A DNA stretch of 64,000 nucleotides, from positions 55,546,593 to 55,610,592 of the forward strand of contig NC_057923.1 in NCBI RefSeq assembly GCF_018873765.1. The letters are read 5' to 3'. Shown here piece by piece: positions 12,131 through 23,430 of the stretch (positions are counted from its first letter, which is position 1; the number at the start of each line of letters is the position of its first letter). The translations under genes and the position numbers were made by a program. The stretch is from Telopea speciosissima (Eukaryota > Streptophyta > Magnoliopsida > Proteales > Proteaceae). A model generated the notes under the pieces. It saw nothing but the letters and a program-made list of their open reading frames with translations. It did not search any database and was not told where the DNA came from.

Positions 12131-12503
12131 TAAGGGTGTCAAAATCTAAATCGAACCGGTCAAATCGGCTTGGTCCGATTGAACCTGATCCAAGATGAAT
12201 CGAAGCCTTATCGGTTCGTTTTCGATTTACGGGTTAGATCTTCTTTGGGTTCGGTTCGATTTGGGCAAAATCGACAGACCACCGATGGGAACGAACTGAA
12301 CGCTGAAACTGACCCCTAAACCCTAAAAACCCACCCAAAACTAGTCTCTACCGGTTTCCAAATCAAATTGAAACTGATTGCACAAACTAAACCAAACCGA
12401 ACCCAAAACGAAACCAAAAAGTTCTTATTGGTTCGATTTCGATTTCTCTAAAACACACACCGAAATCGAAAAACCAAACCAAACCGCCCAATTTACACCC
12501 TTG
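12131..12503. mobile_element. hAT-like element with GGTTCG / AACCGA core
   Basis: Left tip AAGGGTGTCAAAATC and right tip CCAATTTACACCCTT. The interior is almost wholly degenerate TCGGTTCGATT-type words and their complements. The flanks show no exact TSD. Confidence 0.5.
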
Positions 12504-12554
12504 GCTGTTGATATATGAGTAGTCTCTATTATTTCAAATAATTAAGTTAATACA

Positions 12555-12812
12555 ATGGATCGGATTCGGCTCGGATAGTGCTATATCCGCATCAGCATCC
12601 GATTAGCTTTCGGACGGATTCGGATAGTGCTAAACGGATACAGACAAGGATACGGATCGGATATTTTATCCATTTACATGTAAATATAGCTTTTCGGATA
12701 GCTATAGCCTATCTGTATCCGCATCCATTTAGCTTTCGGACGGATTCAGATAGTGCTAAACGGATACAAACACAGATACAAAAACAAATTTCGACTATTC
12801 ATTTACACCCCT
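12555..12812. mobile_element. hAT-like element with CGGATTCGGATA core, copy 1
   Basis: Shares long stretches with 22,013-22,271 (reverse) and 32,667-32,936: GGATCGGATTCGGCTCGG, TAGTGCTAAACGGATAC, TTACATGTAAATATAGC and CGGATAGCTATAGCCTATC. The right tip TTTACACCCCT is present; the left AGGGATGTAAA tip is missing. Homology to the copy at 32,667 is plain by eye. Confidence 0.65.
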
Positions 12813-13626
12813 ACTTGGGGCTGCAATGTCCTTACCTTGCAGTTAATGGAAAGAAGATAAAATAGTTAATTAATATAACTTGGACATTATTATTTATCCA
12901 AACTCTCTAGATCTTTGAAGCTTCTTTAATTTCTTGTAGGAGCAAAACATGATCACCTCAGCCCATGTCTTCCCCTGTCTGGTGGAGATCTGGTTGACCT
13001 TTGGTTAATTATGTGCCATTTCTTCATCTCTTGTTACCTCTCCAATGTTGGAAGCTCATTCCACTGAGAATAAAGATACCTCAGTCAATCACTGTAATAA
13101 CTAGTCTCGGGATGTTTAATAATCAAACTGCTTTCACCATTTTTTTAATAGGTAATATTAATTTGAGAAATTGGTATGTGTGGGGTAGCGTATGGACTGC
13201 GTTCAGACACAAAGGAGGAGGTGGGGAATGACCGCGCCCCACTTCCATGAAAGACGGAAATGCCCGCCTTATTATGCTTCTGCATGTGTTCTCATTGGTT
13301 CCCGCTAAGAGGGGCCATGCTCCCCCATGTAAAAGGAGAACTCTTCCACTATTAATTTTATCAATAAAAAGGGGGAAAGAAAAAATAAAAAAGAAGAATA
13401 TACAAGCATCTAAAAAGGAAACCACAAAAGAAACTCATCGATGAGTCCTAAGGGGGGGGGTAGAAAGGAGTCTAGATCACATCCTTGATTTGTTTTAGAA
13501 GATTCGAAAGTTTCTATCCTTCCAAATATGAGAGAGAGTTGAGCAAGACAAGTTTTCTAATATACCTTAAGAGGACCCCATCCTATTCCTTTGTCGCCCA
13601 CTTGGCCTCCAAAAGAATATTTCTAA

Positions 13627-14324
13627 GGCCTGATTTGGTATGATTTCTATTTCAATTTTGGATCGATTTCTTGAAATAGTCAACAAATAGATTTTTGGTC
13701 AAAAAATTGAAATTGTTTTGATTGTATCAATATGAAATATTTCAAGAATAAAAAAATCCATTTGATAGTTCAAATTCTAAGAATGGATTCTCTATATTTC
13801 TTTGGGAAGGATGGTGGTGGCGGCGGGGTAGTGGTGGTGGTGATGGTGGTGGCAGGGTAGTGATGATGTGAAAGTAGTGGGGGTGGGGGTGGTGGCGATG
13901 GCAATGGTGGTGGTGGCGGCGGCGGTAGCAGTAGTGGTGGCTGTGGTGGTGATGGCAAGATAGTGGTGGTGGTAGCGGGGTAGTGGTGGTGGTGGTGGTG
14001 GTAATAGGGTAGTGGTGGTGGTGGCGGTGGCAATGATGGGAGTGGGGTGGTGATGGTGAGACCATTAGGAGAAGAAGGGTGGTGTTTTATTTTTAACATG
14101 AAATTACTACTTTACCCATGAAATTAACCATGTGTTCATTCAAGAGCAAGAGTGCTACATCAAATGAAATAGAAATTCTGAAACAGCTGAGAAATTTTGA
14201 AACAGTTCCTCAGCTATTTCAGAATTTCTATTTCACTGAAATAAGGTGCAAAAATCAAACCAAACAATTTCAGAAATAGAAATCACCCCCTGAAATTGAA
14301 ATAGAAATCATACCAAATCAGTCC
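13627..14324. mobile_element. Tourist-like (PIF/Harbinger) MITE, about 700 bp
   Basis: Terminal inverted repeats: the left starts GGCCTGATTTGGTATGATTT, and the right end read in reverse starts GGACTGATTTGGTATGATTT. A 3-bp TAA duplication flanks it (13,624-13,626 and 14,325-14,327). Inner sub-terminal words such as GAAATAGAAATC and AGAAATTTTGAAACAG also mirror one another. The centre is filled by a TGG-rich simple repeat. It interrupts the LINE. Confidence 0.8.
13805..14055. repeat. (TGG)n / (CCA)n imperfect microsatellite
   Basis: About 250 bp of GGTGGTGG with GGC, GAT and GTA variants. It creates long His/Pro-rich open frames on the minus strand that are not genes. It lies inside the Tourist-like MITE. 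Confidence 0.85.
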
Positions 14325-14329
14325 TAAGT

Positions 14330-14500
14330 GCTCTTCAATGAATTTTTATCTGCTGCTATGCACTGCAGCGCTGCTGTGCCATTGTGCGATGTAGCAGCGA
14401 ACATGTGTGCACAACGGGCCCCACTGTGCACACATGGCCGCTGCTGTGCCGCACGATGCACACAGCAGCGCCTCCGGTACTGGAGCGGATAAAGGTCCCT
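14330..14500. repeat. GC-rich foldback sequence
   Basis: Imperfect inverted repeat: GCAGCGCTGCTGTGCCATTG on the left pairs with the CACGATGCACACAGCAGCGC region on the right, with an inner ATGTGTGCACA / TGTGCACACAT hairpin. It is much richer in GC than its surroundings. Probably a small foldback DNA element inserted in the LINE. Confidence 0.45.
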
Positions 14501-14626
14501 CTTCAATAGGGGGAGTAAAGCTGAGGATATCTTTGTTAGGGGTTTGATGTCTTGTATTCTGTCACTTGCATAAGTAGGCTGATTTTGAAAGGTCATAGTA
14601 ATTGGCCCACCTTGCATGTTAATCTA

Positions 14627-14968
14627 CGTTATTGACATGACCTCGACAAACTAGCAGGTCCATGTGAGAGTTTGGAGGCGATAACTCTCAAGAATTTTTT
14701 TTAGGGCTATATAGGTATTTCGGTAAAATTCCTGTACATAGTTTCACTATGAATTCATAGCAAGGGTTCTTGCTCTGTAATCAATCTGATAGAAGTGTGG
14801 GGACGAGCGACTATAACCCTATTCTTCATTGATAGTGAAACAATTCTCATCTCACCGTAGATGTAGGAAATCTTGCCAAACCATGTAAATCCTTATGTTC
14901 GATTATGTGATTGTTTGTTTGCGATTTCTATTCTTTTCTGCATTCTTTTAGATTCACATTTTTCAACA
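14627..14968 (+). mobile_element. Solo-LTR-like sequence, Ty1-copia type
   Basis: Begins TGTTAATC and ends TTTCAACA, about 342 bp. It has a TATA-like GGCTATATAGG at about 14,706 and the usual R/U5-type words CTCATCTCACCGTAGATGTA and GTTCGATTATGTGATTG. A homologous copy lies at 62,940-63,230. No matching target-site pair is visible. No internal region is attached. A fossil; the copia assignment is inferred from the general LTR pattern. Confidence 0.45.
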
Positions 14969-17125
14969 ATATTCCCAAACTCGAGATGTGAAATTCCACT
15001 CAAAGAAAAGGTGATCTCTAGATTCCAATTTGACCCAACAAAAGTAGCAAAAAGAAAAACTTGGATCTTTCTCTTGTGGAGTTGATCCGCCGTTGATAGA
15101 GCATCGATCACACACCTCCAAGAGGTACATGAATGCCTAGGGATGTTATATTGGAATAAAATATATGTAGTCCACTCTGCTTTAGGGGTGTGATGTTGAA
15201 GGAGGTCCCAAGTAGATTTGGTTGTGAAAAGGCTAGAGGGAGAGGCTTTCCACACAACAAAATCCTAGTTCAGGGAAGCCATTCTTCTGATATTGCCAAA
15301 ACCCCAAACTTTAAGAAGCTCCATGGAAGTAGACGAGCCGGGGAACCAATCTCCATCCTGAGGATGGAATGCACAATTGATAATCTGTCCGAATCGGCAT
15401 CATATCGAATGTGATCCCTATATCTTTTGAGAAGAACCCCTTCTGGGTGCCAAGGGTCTAGCTACAACTTGATAGATTGTCCATTTCCTATGGTGTGTTA
15501 GACCGCTACCTCGACTCACATTCTATACTTGAAAACTTTCCTCCAAACCCAAGAACAATTCTACAGGGGCTTAACTATCTACAGAGAGAGTCTTCAATTA
15601 CCGGTGAGTTTTACCTGCTTTCACCATTATTAATTGAAAATTCTCAAGCTTCCTCACTTGAACGCAAGAAGAAGGTGGTTCTATTTGCAGCAAACAGTTT
15701 CAAAGGGGTGATAGGTTTTCGAAAAAAGCCTCATTTAACTGGCATATGGTTTTGATATTGACAAGTATTTATACTATTTGTTGGTAAATATAGGTACTTG
15801 TCTTATTGATTTATCTGCTAGGCAAATAGGAGAAGAATTTACATATATGGGAGAGGGTTTGCTACACCGGCAGTGTGCAGTTTCATGCCTTGGAGGAGGG
15901 GTATTATGGAAAAACATTAAAAATAGGGGGCATATTAGACATTTTACAGGGGTGGTGCCATAGTAATTTGAGTCTTATGAGGGGTGCCAACATGTAATTT
16001 TGAAATTAAACTGACGCTGTACAAATCTTTTACCCTACCTATATTTATACTTTTACGGTGCATGTGCATCAACAATATCTATCAATTTGTGTGTATGTGT
16101 GAGTGCATTAGCCATATCTATCGATTTGGTCCTGGATTTTTATCGCTTATAATGCAAAAGAGACAATCAACTAGATGATGCAATCGGTAGTTGATATAGG
16201 TGACGAAATTTGACTTATGGACTACCAAACAAGTTTCCTATAAATAGAAAATGGCTGAGTCACCAATTGTCCTTATCACCGGAAAAAAAAATGGATGATA
16301 TGGGGAGGGTTCCCCTTAAATATTGTCACCTAGAAGAGGCCTATGATTTATTTTTATGAGAAGTTTTTCTAGTCCGACAAGTCTAAAGAATATCTCTAGA
16401 TAAGTACAAATATTGATACTTGGCACATTTAGACAAAGGATTTTTTTTATTGACATTCCTCAAGGTGTTAAATAATTTGTAACCGTACTTTTTTGTCCTA
16501 TTAGTATGACATAGTTTTTTCTTCCAATGAGAGTAATAGTATCATTTCATACGTATATTAAAAAAATATGCATGACTACGACATCTTTTGATAATGATAT
16601 ATCACTTGCAAATTATTTTTGAAAATCCTTTTATACTCTTATCTTAAACAATTTTTGAAAATAAGACAAATGACAATTAAATGAAAATGTCAAATTCTAA
16701 ATGCATCTATAAAGGTATAATCCCCAAGGTAACTTGCGTGCAGCACATGTCAAGTTTTAGCAAAAAATGGAGTTGTCCAAGTTGCCATATAAAGCTTAAA
16801 AAATCTAATTAAAAAAGGGAACTTTAAAACAATGAAATAGATGGTTGATAATTCAAAGGAATAGGCTATTACATGGAAGGATATATAATTGAATCTGAAT
16901 CTAAAATTTGATATATAATCAATCTAGGTCATTCTTATATATCTAAACAATTGAAATTGCCAAATCACCTTTAATTTCAGGTGGCAAAAATTTGGTACCA
17001 ATCTAGAGATATCCTCAAGACATGCCAGTCTAATTTTTTTTAAAAATATTTTTCTGTGAATGGACAATTTTATTTTGGAAATTTTCTCACATGATCACTA
17101 TTTCCTTACGATATGAAAAAGATAG

Positions 17126-17487
17126 TCAAATTTAATGTTCTATTTAAACTATATGCTATGTATGATGCTTTCTCGTAGTTTTTTTCCAAAATCAGTTTTC
17201 AATTAGTGTCACTTTCTAAATAAATCATATTTTAAATTGATCCAAAGTTTGTCCAAAAAAATAAAAATAAAGCTTAGAATTTAATAATAAACAAGTAAAC
17301 AACGTATCAAATTTAGTGATCTATTTAAACTATATGGCTATGTATGATGCTTTCTCGTAGTTTTTTTCTACAATTAGTTTTCAGTCAATGGCACTTTCTA
17401 AATAAATCATATTTTAAATTGGTCTAAGTTTGTCCAAAAAAATAAAAATAAAGCCTAGAATTTAATATTAAACAAGTAAACAACGTA
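17126..17487. repeat. Tandem duplication, two units of about 181 bp
   Basis: Unit 1 (17,126-17,305) and unit 2 (17,306-17,487) share TATTTAAACTATATG, GATGCTTTCTCGTAG, CACTTTCTAAATAAATCATA and AACAAGTAAACAACGTATCA in the same order. Roughly one position in twelve differs. No coding potential. Confidence 0.8.
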
Positions 17488-17868
17488 TCAAATTTGAGGG
17501 GTCAATCCCAGTCATTAAGCCCATTACGTATGGGCTTTTCCTTTCAAAATTTTTTTCAACGGTCCTTGTTCTTTGAATAGATTTGATTTAATTTTAAATA
17601 TTACTTTCACACATGGAAAAGTCAAATTGGTCTAAAACTAGCCTTGGCTAAATAATGACAAAGACATGATGTCCATATAGTTTGGGCCCATAAGAAACTT
17701 CCACATAAGAGTGTCAAATTGTCCAACCGGGCCGGGCTGGGCTGAATATAGCATAAGGTCTAACTAAGGCTGTTACGAAGAGATCCTGGACCACCTGGAT
17801 TGGCTAGTTCGGATGTCAATTCAAATATGTGGCCCTCCATTTATTGCATACACATAATCTTAAACTAA

Positions 17869-17962
17869 GGCAGCATTTGATAAATAGTTGTTTTTATCGT
17901 CTGAGAATGCGAAATTGACCTAGAATGCATTTCAAGAATGCATACCAGATACAACCTTAAAT
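17869..17962. mobile_element. Tourist-like MITE relic
   Basis: The sequence from AAGGCAGCATTTGATAAATA to GCATACCAGATACAACCTTA mirrors the element at 26,654-26,782 (GAATGCGAAAT, CTAGAATGCAT and a GGTTG-type tip). The left end is poorly preserved. Confidence 0.45.
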
Positions 17963-18525
17963 TTGTGTCAGTTTCTAGTTCATCAACTAGGGGTGCAATT
18001 CATACCAAGCTTGGTTGGGTATTTAATAAGTTTTGAATAGGATAGATCTTAGGGCACAGCCAAATTTGGTTCAATCAAGCCCAAATTTTAACATGGGCAG
18101 GTCTAAATTGTAACTTCTCGGCAAGTAATAAATTGCTTATGGCAATTGCCAAACTAATTAAAAGCCGTAGGCTTCGTTTGGTTGCAAGTAAAGGAAAGTA
18201 AAATCACATTTGAAAAGAAAGGAAAAAGTTTTGTAATCATGATTGTATAACCTACCTAAAGCTCGAATCATATTAGGTAAATATATTTTTCAGATGTAAA
18301 ATTTTTTAAACCAAAAGAATTTGATTGTAAAGTAAAGTAAATTTTCATAACTTAATTTTTATATGTTCTGGATTTCAATTTCTTTTCCTTTATTTCCCTT
18401 TCAATGAAATGAAGCCTAAAAGGGATTCATCAAAGAGGTACTCTCTATTCACTGAATATGCAAGTTGAAATATCCGAATCAAATGCTGGAATGTCTAAAA
18501 AATCCAGAGGAATAGTAGCTGTACA

Positions 18526-18690
18526 GGCCTTAAAGCCCATAAAGGCTTATTGACATGACATGTACCACAAAACATAGTGGGCCTTAAAGCCCATAAAGGC
18601 ATATCGGCAGGCCTTGCACCACAAAACAGAGTGGGCCTCAAAGCCCATAAGGGCATATGGGCAGGCCATGCACAACACAAAAAAGTGTGG
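18526..18690. repeat. 54-bp minisatellite, three units
   Basis: GGCCT starts recur at 18,526, 18,580 and 18,634, exactly 54 bp apart. Each unit carries AAAGCCCATAA(A/G)GGC, GGCAGGCC-type and CACAAAACA words. Because 54 is divisible by three, the minus strand reads an 18-residue repeat around MPLWALRPT. Simple sequence expansion explains the frame. Confidence 0.75.
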
Positions 18691-18934
18691 CCACCACTAC
18701 GTAAAGCAATGGGACCCACTATGTATTGAATGTGTGGGATACCTGTATGGCTAGCATTCCTCAAAATTTCATTGTGGTCACCAAACTGAACCATCAAAAT
18801 GAAATTTACAAGCAAAACAATCAATGCCCACATCTCTCCCTCTCTTCTCCTATAAAAAATGGGAAAAAAAAAAAAAAACATAACCTTAATCATCAGTTGC
18901 CCCTCATCATAGGTTGAATTGAATACTTTTATTT

Positions 18935-19230
18935 AAGGGTATCAAAATCAAACCGAGAAAATAGAAACCGTGAAATCATTTAATAAATGGTTTAGTTATG
19001 GTTTTAAAATTGAGACCGTTTAGTTAAACGGTTTGAATCGAATCAAATCGTTTAACACTCTTAAATATACATAAATGTGCCAAACGTAAATACAAACCGT
19101 TTACCGAACCAAACCGTTTAAAACAGAAACCGTGAAACCATTTAATAAATGATTCGGTTATGATTTCAAAGTTGAGACTGTTTATTTAAAAGATTTGAAC
19201 CGAACCGAACCGAACCAATTAACACACTTA
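18935..19230. mobile_element. hAT-like element with AACCG / CGGTTT core
   Basis: The left tip AAGGGTATCAAAATC and right tip CCAATTAACACACTT are decayed forms of the GGGTGTCAA tips. The interior repeats ACCGTTTAATAAATGG and AACCGAACCGAACC. Confidence 0.45.
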
Positions 19231-19566
19231 CCTTTAATCTAGGTTAGATTGGCTGATCCAACTTGATATCCTCCAATATTTGAGGGAAGATTTGTGATAT
19301 TCGATGGATTAATTAGTTGTGGCTGATCCACTGGAACCAGTCTTTTTTTTGGGTAAGAATCCACTGGACCCAGTGCTGATAATAGAAAACTTGTTAAAGT
19401 CTCCTATTCTTCCCCAGTCATCTAGGGATCAAGAACTAGTATGCCCTTGCAGCTCCTTCCTTTAAACAGATATAGCCGAAGTGGAATATGCATTCAATTA
19501 GATATTTATTTTACTTTTAATTCATAGAATTGATATTAAAATTTCAATATGAAATATATATTTATT

Positions 19567-19745
19567 GGGCCACAGATCGCTGCCGGGTCGCGTAGCCCCT
19601 ACGTCAGCTCTAGGGCCAATGAGAGCGCGCATAGAGGCATCAACATGAATAGACTTTTTGATGGCATGGGAGTGGGTCGATAATTTCGCGTATTCTTGTG
19701 TCTGGTGTAGGAGCCACACGACCAACAAGCAATGTTCTTTTTCCC
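19567..19745. mobile_element. MITE with GGG...GAACGC-type tips, copy 1
   Basis: The left end GGGCCACAGATCGCTGCCGG and the right end reverse GGGAAAAAGAACATTGC are inverted relatives. The inner words GTAGCCCCTACGTCAG and CAATGAGAGCGCGCATAG recur in sister copies. The 9-bp flanks ATATTTATT and ATTTTTATT agree in eight of nine positions, as expected for a Mutator-type TSD. Confidence 0.65.
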
Positions 19746-20810
19746 ATTTTTATTTTGAACAAAATTAAGTTTCCTACACAGATAGTCTGGGAAGTATTCC
19801 CATGCCGATCGCTTGTTATGCCATGCAAATAAATGATTTGATCATTCTAATCAATGGATAAATAAAAAATCTTTTTTGAAAAGTCATATGTCAAATTTGG
19901 TGGTCAATTTCTATATTACAGCTCATCATATATACTATATTTTTTTCATTTTTATTTTGTAAGGATCCTTGTTTTTAAAAAAATTTAAAAATTTCAAATA
20001 ATATTCATGTATATATATTTTCTTATGACCATGATGAGTTGAGGTGGGAGAGTTGTTTTTTTTGTATCAATTCTTTGACCTTTTTAGAGAGACTTGAAAG
20101 GAATGTTGGTTGGTTGGGGTAGGAGAAGTTGAATGAGTTTGTGTTGTGCCACTTCTTTGGTTTTGATACGATTGGGGCTTTGAAGATTAAAATTCCTGAT
20201 GTGACTTTTAGGGTTTTAATTTGAAGTTGCTACAGACCTGCATTGCATCTTCTTCTTGAATGCATTTGTGTAGAAATTAATGGTTGGTAGAGAGAGAGAG
20301 AGAGGAATCTGAGTAGCTTTGGGATGAGAGAGAAGGAGAACGACAATGGTGCGATTTCTTAGGCTATAAAAACGGGTCAAACGAGAATCAATGGTGTCAT
20401 TTCCTTGCAATTTAAGCAAATTTTATTGCAAAAAAGTAATACATATCCAAATGCACCTTTAATTTTCTCCATCTCCATCCCTTTCACCACCCACCTTGAA
20501 ATAAACTCCCAAAGAAACCCTTTCAGGCTTCTTTTCTACTGCTCTTATCCACTCATGATCACTAGGCTTCTCATACCCTACAAATTTGGTAGATTCTTTA
20601 AATCGAGTCTGGATCCTCTCCATTGAGGCGTGCACCCAATGAGTTTCCAACGGTTGGGTGTGTTGGATGCACTTTGGGATGTGTGTCTACGGGTATCCCA
20701 ACTCACGCATAGATATCTCAGCTGTCGGATGGTTCATTGGGCTCTCCAATGTATTGGAGAGGATTCCGGCTCCTTCAAATCCAGGCAGTGTGTGTTTGCC
20801 GGATCTGGCT

Positions 20811-20948
20811 ACTCTCCAGGGAATGCCCAGGGGGCATCCATGGATTGGGCTGTGTCACACACATTTCGGTGCATGCCTTAGGATGTGTGTGACAAAGCCC
20901 AATGGCTGGATGCTCCGTGGGCGAGCTGGACTCCCTAGAGAGGAGCTC
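20811..20948. repeat. Foldback element with CTCCAGGGAATGCCC arm, copy 1
   Basis: The left arm CTCTCCAGGGAATGCCCAGG...ATTGGGCTGTGTCACACACA pairs with the right arm ATGTGTGTGACAAAGCCCAA...TAGAGAGGAG. The second copy is at 49,073-49,201. The region to the left (20,630-20,735) has similar half-arms. Confidence 0.6.
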
Positions 20949-21239
20949 AATCCGTGTTTGGCAGGATGTTATGACTATATTTATGATTTTATATTTCCCT
21001 TACTGTGTGAAAGTGTTATTAAGAGGTGCAGTGGAAAGGGAGAACGAAGAGCTTACCAAAAAAAAAGAACAAAAAAAAAAGAAAGGGAGAACGAAGCTTG
21101 CACTATTTATATATCTTCCAATTATTTAATATTAAAGAATGGTCTTCGATCCAGTTAATTCAATTAATTAATTATCACTTTCTGCTAGATCTTCTAAACG
21201 AATTCATATGAGCACAATACATTAGGATTAGGGATGGCA

Positions 21240-21560
21240 ATGAGTTGGGTACATATGAATGAATACAATCCATATTTACCCCAACTAGTTAGTTTAAGAG
21301 TTAGAATCCATTTGGATTAAGATCTTCTCCAATAAAATTCGGCAGTGCAACAGTGCTAGGTGGAGATGCCAATATATGGTTGCTCGGACATCCAATGATC
21401 TGAGCTTATTGACCCAGTAAGGGACCAAACAGAGACAGACACAAGGGGCCCAATTGGCTGCTGCTGCTACTATAGGGGTGTAAGAGGGTTCGAACACATG
21501 CCCTTGAACTTACGCTGGTCTTCACAAGCCAGCAGCCTCACTGCTTGGCCACATGGAATA
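21240..21560 (-). mobile_element. tRNA-headed SINE candidate
   Basis: On the minus strand the head (21,560-21,480) has an A-box-like TGGCCAAGCAGTGAGG and a B-box-like TGTTCGAACCC about 55 bp apart, the spacing of a pol III promoter in a tRNA. About 200 bp of unrelated tail follows to about 21,240. This is a different family from the Au-like SINEs. No clear TSD was found, so the 3' limit is approximate. Confidence 0.45.
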
Positions 21561-21738
21561 TTTATTCACAACCCCTACTACTATGGTTAAGTAGGAAAAT
21601 AAAAAATATTCTAAACACAAACAGAAAGATATCTATATAATTCACCCACTTTTTCTACATGGAATACTCATCTGGCTATTCTTATCACATGAATGAAGAA
21701 TCTCTTGCATAAGCAACAAGTAAAATGTGGGAGCCTAA

Positions 21739-21903
21739 ACAAAGACAAGAGTGCGATCTGGTCATGTAGCCCCTGCACTAGAGAGCATGCTCAAGGAGCA
21801 TTAACATAGATGTGATTTTTTATTTCATGGGGGTAGGATGGTAATTTCATGCATTTTTGTGTTTGGGCACAGAATTGACGCGATCAGGCAATGTTCTTTT
21901 CCC
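21739..21903. mobile_element. MITE with GAACGC-type tips, copy 2
   Basis: Shares with 19,567-19,745: TGGTCATGTAGCCCCTGCAC, TTTTTGTGTTTGGGCACAG and the right end CAGGCAATGTTCTTTTCCCT. The left tip is decayed, so the start is approximate. Confidence 0.5.
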
Positions 21904-22012
21904 TAAAAATATACTTCTCAAAACAGTTTTCATAGTATTGTAGGAGGTTAGGTTTGGGACCTGTGCATGTAACCCACAAGATAGCATGACTTGGTGATAT
22001 AGGTAATTAGGT

Positions 22013-22271
22013 AGGGGTGTAAATGAATAGTCGGAATCCGTTTCTGTATCCGTGTCTGTATCTGTTTAGCACTATCCGAATCCGTCCGAAAGCTAAACGG
22101 ATGCGGATACGGATAGGCTATAGCTATCCGCAAAGCGATATTTACATGTAAACGGATAAAATATTTGATCCGTATCCGTTCAGCAGTACTATTCGAATCC
22201 ATCCGAAAACTAATCGAATGCAGATGCGGACATAGCACTATCCGAGCCGAATCTAATCCGTTTACATCCCT
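22013..22271 (-). mobile_element. hAT-like element with CGGATTCGGATA core, copy 2
   Basis: Reverse orientation relative to 32,667-32,936. Tips AGGGGTGTAAATGAATAG and CCGTTTACATCCCT. The inner order matches the other copies word for word (GCTATAGCTATCCG, TTTACATGTAAACGG). No exact TSD. Confidence 0.65.
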
Positions 22272-23157
22272 AGATATGAGCCCAGATAAGACTAGACTAA
22301 TCAAAGGTTAAAAAATGCGCCAATTGGATTGGCCTTGGATTTTAATTTTGATTCAGCTGGGAATCGGCCTGATCCCTAGAAATCAATAATAGACAAGTCG
22401 TTTCGAATCGATAAGAGGTGGGATCAGATTCGGCCGAGTCCAATGCAAATCGACCAATTCCAATTCTTAGAACCGTGAGACTATTACTGAAATGCTTGGG
22501 TCGGCATCGTCCAATTCCGGGAAAATCCATAATTGGGACAACTTCCTGCTTCTTTGGCGACTGAAACCCTAATTCTGATTGATCTTGGAACATTTGAGTA
22601 CCACCCATCCGATGATTAAAACAGAGAGAGCTCCTAGTCTTACTTTGGCTAGTCCAAGGTTACAAAAGGGCCGGCGGAGTCAGCGATGGAATCGTTCAGT
22701 GCCGATTTCAATTTGGATTGGATTAAAATAGACGTCACGAACATAAGCCCTCGCAGGTCCTTCTCCTTCTGCTGATCGAGACGGCCCTCTTCTCTTTTGG
22801 TGTCTTTGGCAGTACCTCGCATGGATCCTTTGGACTTGTGATGGAACATTGATGTTAAGTGTTTCCTATGTAACCCTGTCTGCTTTGTTTTCATTTCCAG
22901 GAATATGGCAGGTCCAATAATTTTGGAATTTAATGGCCGGTGGGTTGGTAAGCCTCAAGATTCTTTGCTCACATGTTTTTAGACGAAATGAAGTATAAAA
23001 GAAATTTGAATTACAAAGAGAAGAGGGTGCACTGATATGCATTGTCATACATGAGAGGGTAAATCATATTATAGAATTTGAGATTGAAATTTGACTAATA
23101 TATAATCAATCCAGATCATTTTCTTAATATCTAACTATTGGAATTATCACTTAATCC

Positions 23158-23430
23158 TTCAATATGTACAACATCTCTTGTGGGTACTATGACTATCAAG
23201 TATAAGAGCCACAAGAGGTCACCCCACGTTGAACCAATTGGTATTAAGCTGGAAGCTTAATATGGTATCAGGTATATGTGTTGGGCTTTCGTCGATAATT
23301 GGTCTGCTCCATCTACAAAAACAGAGCCCACAAGAAGGTCTGAAGTAAAGGGGAGTATTGAGGTATAAGAGCCACAAGAGATCGACTACCCCACTTTTGA
23401 ACCAATTGATTTTAAGATGGAATCTTAATA
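23158..23430 (+). mobile_element. TRIM element, copy related to 51,224-51,539
   Basis: An LTR-like unit ends GCTTAATA at 23,262 and is followed by TGGTATCAGG, a tRNA-Met-type primer-binding site. About 90 bp of internal sequence then reaches AAAGGGGAG, the polypurine tract, and a second LTR from 23,356 (TATTGAGGTATAAGAGCC) to 23,430. The two LTR copies differ in length and by many changes, so it is an old fossil without genes. Confidence 0.65.

Larger units (their letters stand above)
13350..15480 (-). mobile_element. L1-type LINE, 3' end of ORF2 (zf-RVT) and 3' UTR, with nested insertions
   Basis: The minus strand at 15,255-14,970 reads VWKASPSSLFTTKSTWDLLQ and then HKRKIQV, the reverse-transcriptase zinc-binding (zf-RVT) tail of plant L1 ORF2. 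At 13,640-13,500 the minus strand gives SHIWKDRNFRIF, the motif that follows zf-RVT. The 3' end is a T-rich leader ending TTTTTATTGATAAAATTAAT near 13,350. The copy is 5' truncated and interrupted by an LTR (14,627-14,968), a foldback-like piece (14,330-14,500) and a Tourist-like MITE (13,627-14,324). Confidence 0.65.

Noticed and set aside
13742-14099. Long His/Pro-rich open frames on the minus strand
   Set aside because: They are translations of the TGG/CCA simple repeat inside a MITE; both frames are low complexity and have no start context or homologue.
18495-18893. A 132-codon minus-strand frame with an 18-residue repeat
   Set aside because: Best explained by the 54-bp minisatellite; the N-terminal part is T-rich leader sequence giving FFFFF.
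20658-21158. A 166-codon plus-strand frame
   Set aside because: It covers a foldback element and an A-rich tail giving KKKNKKK-type runs; no domain or splice context.
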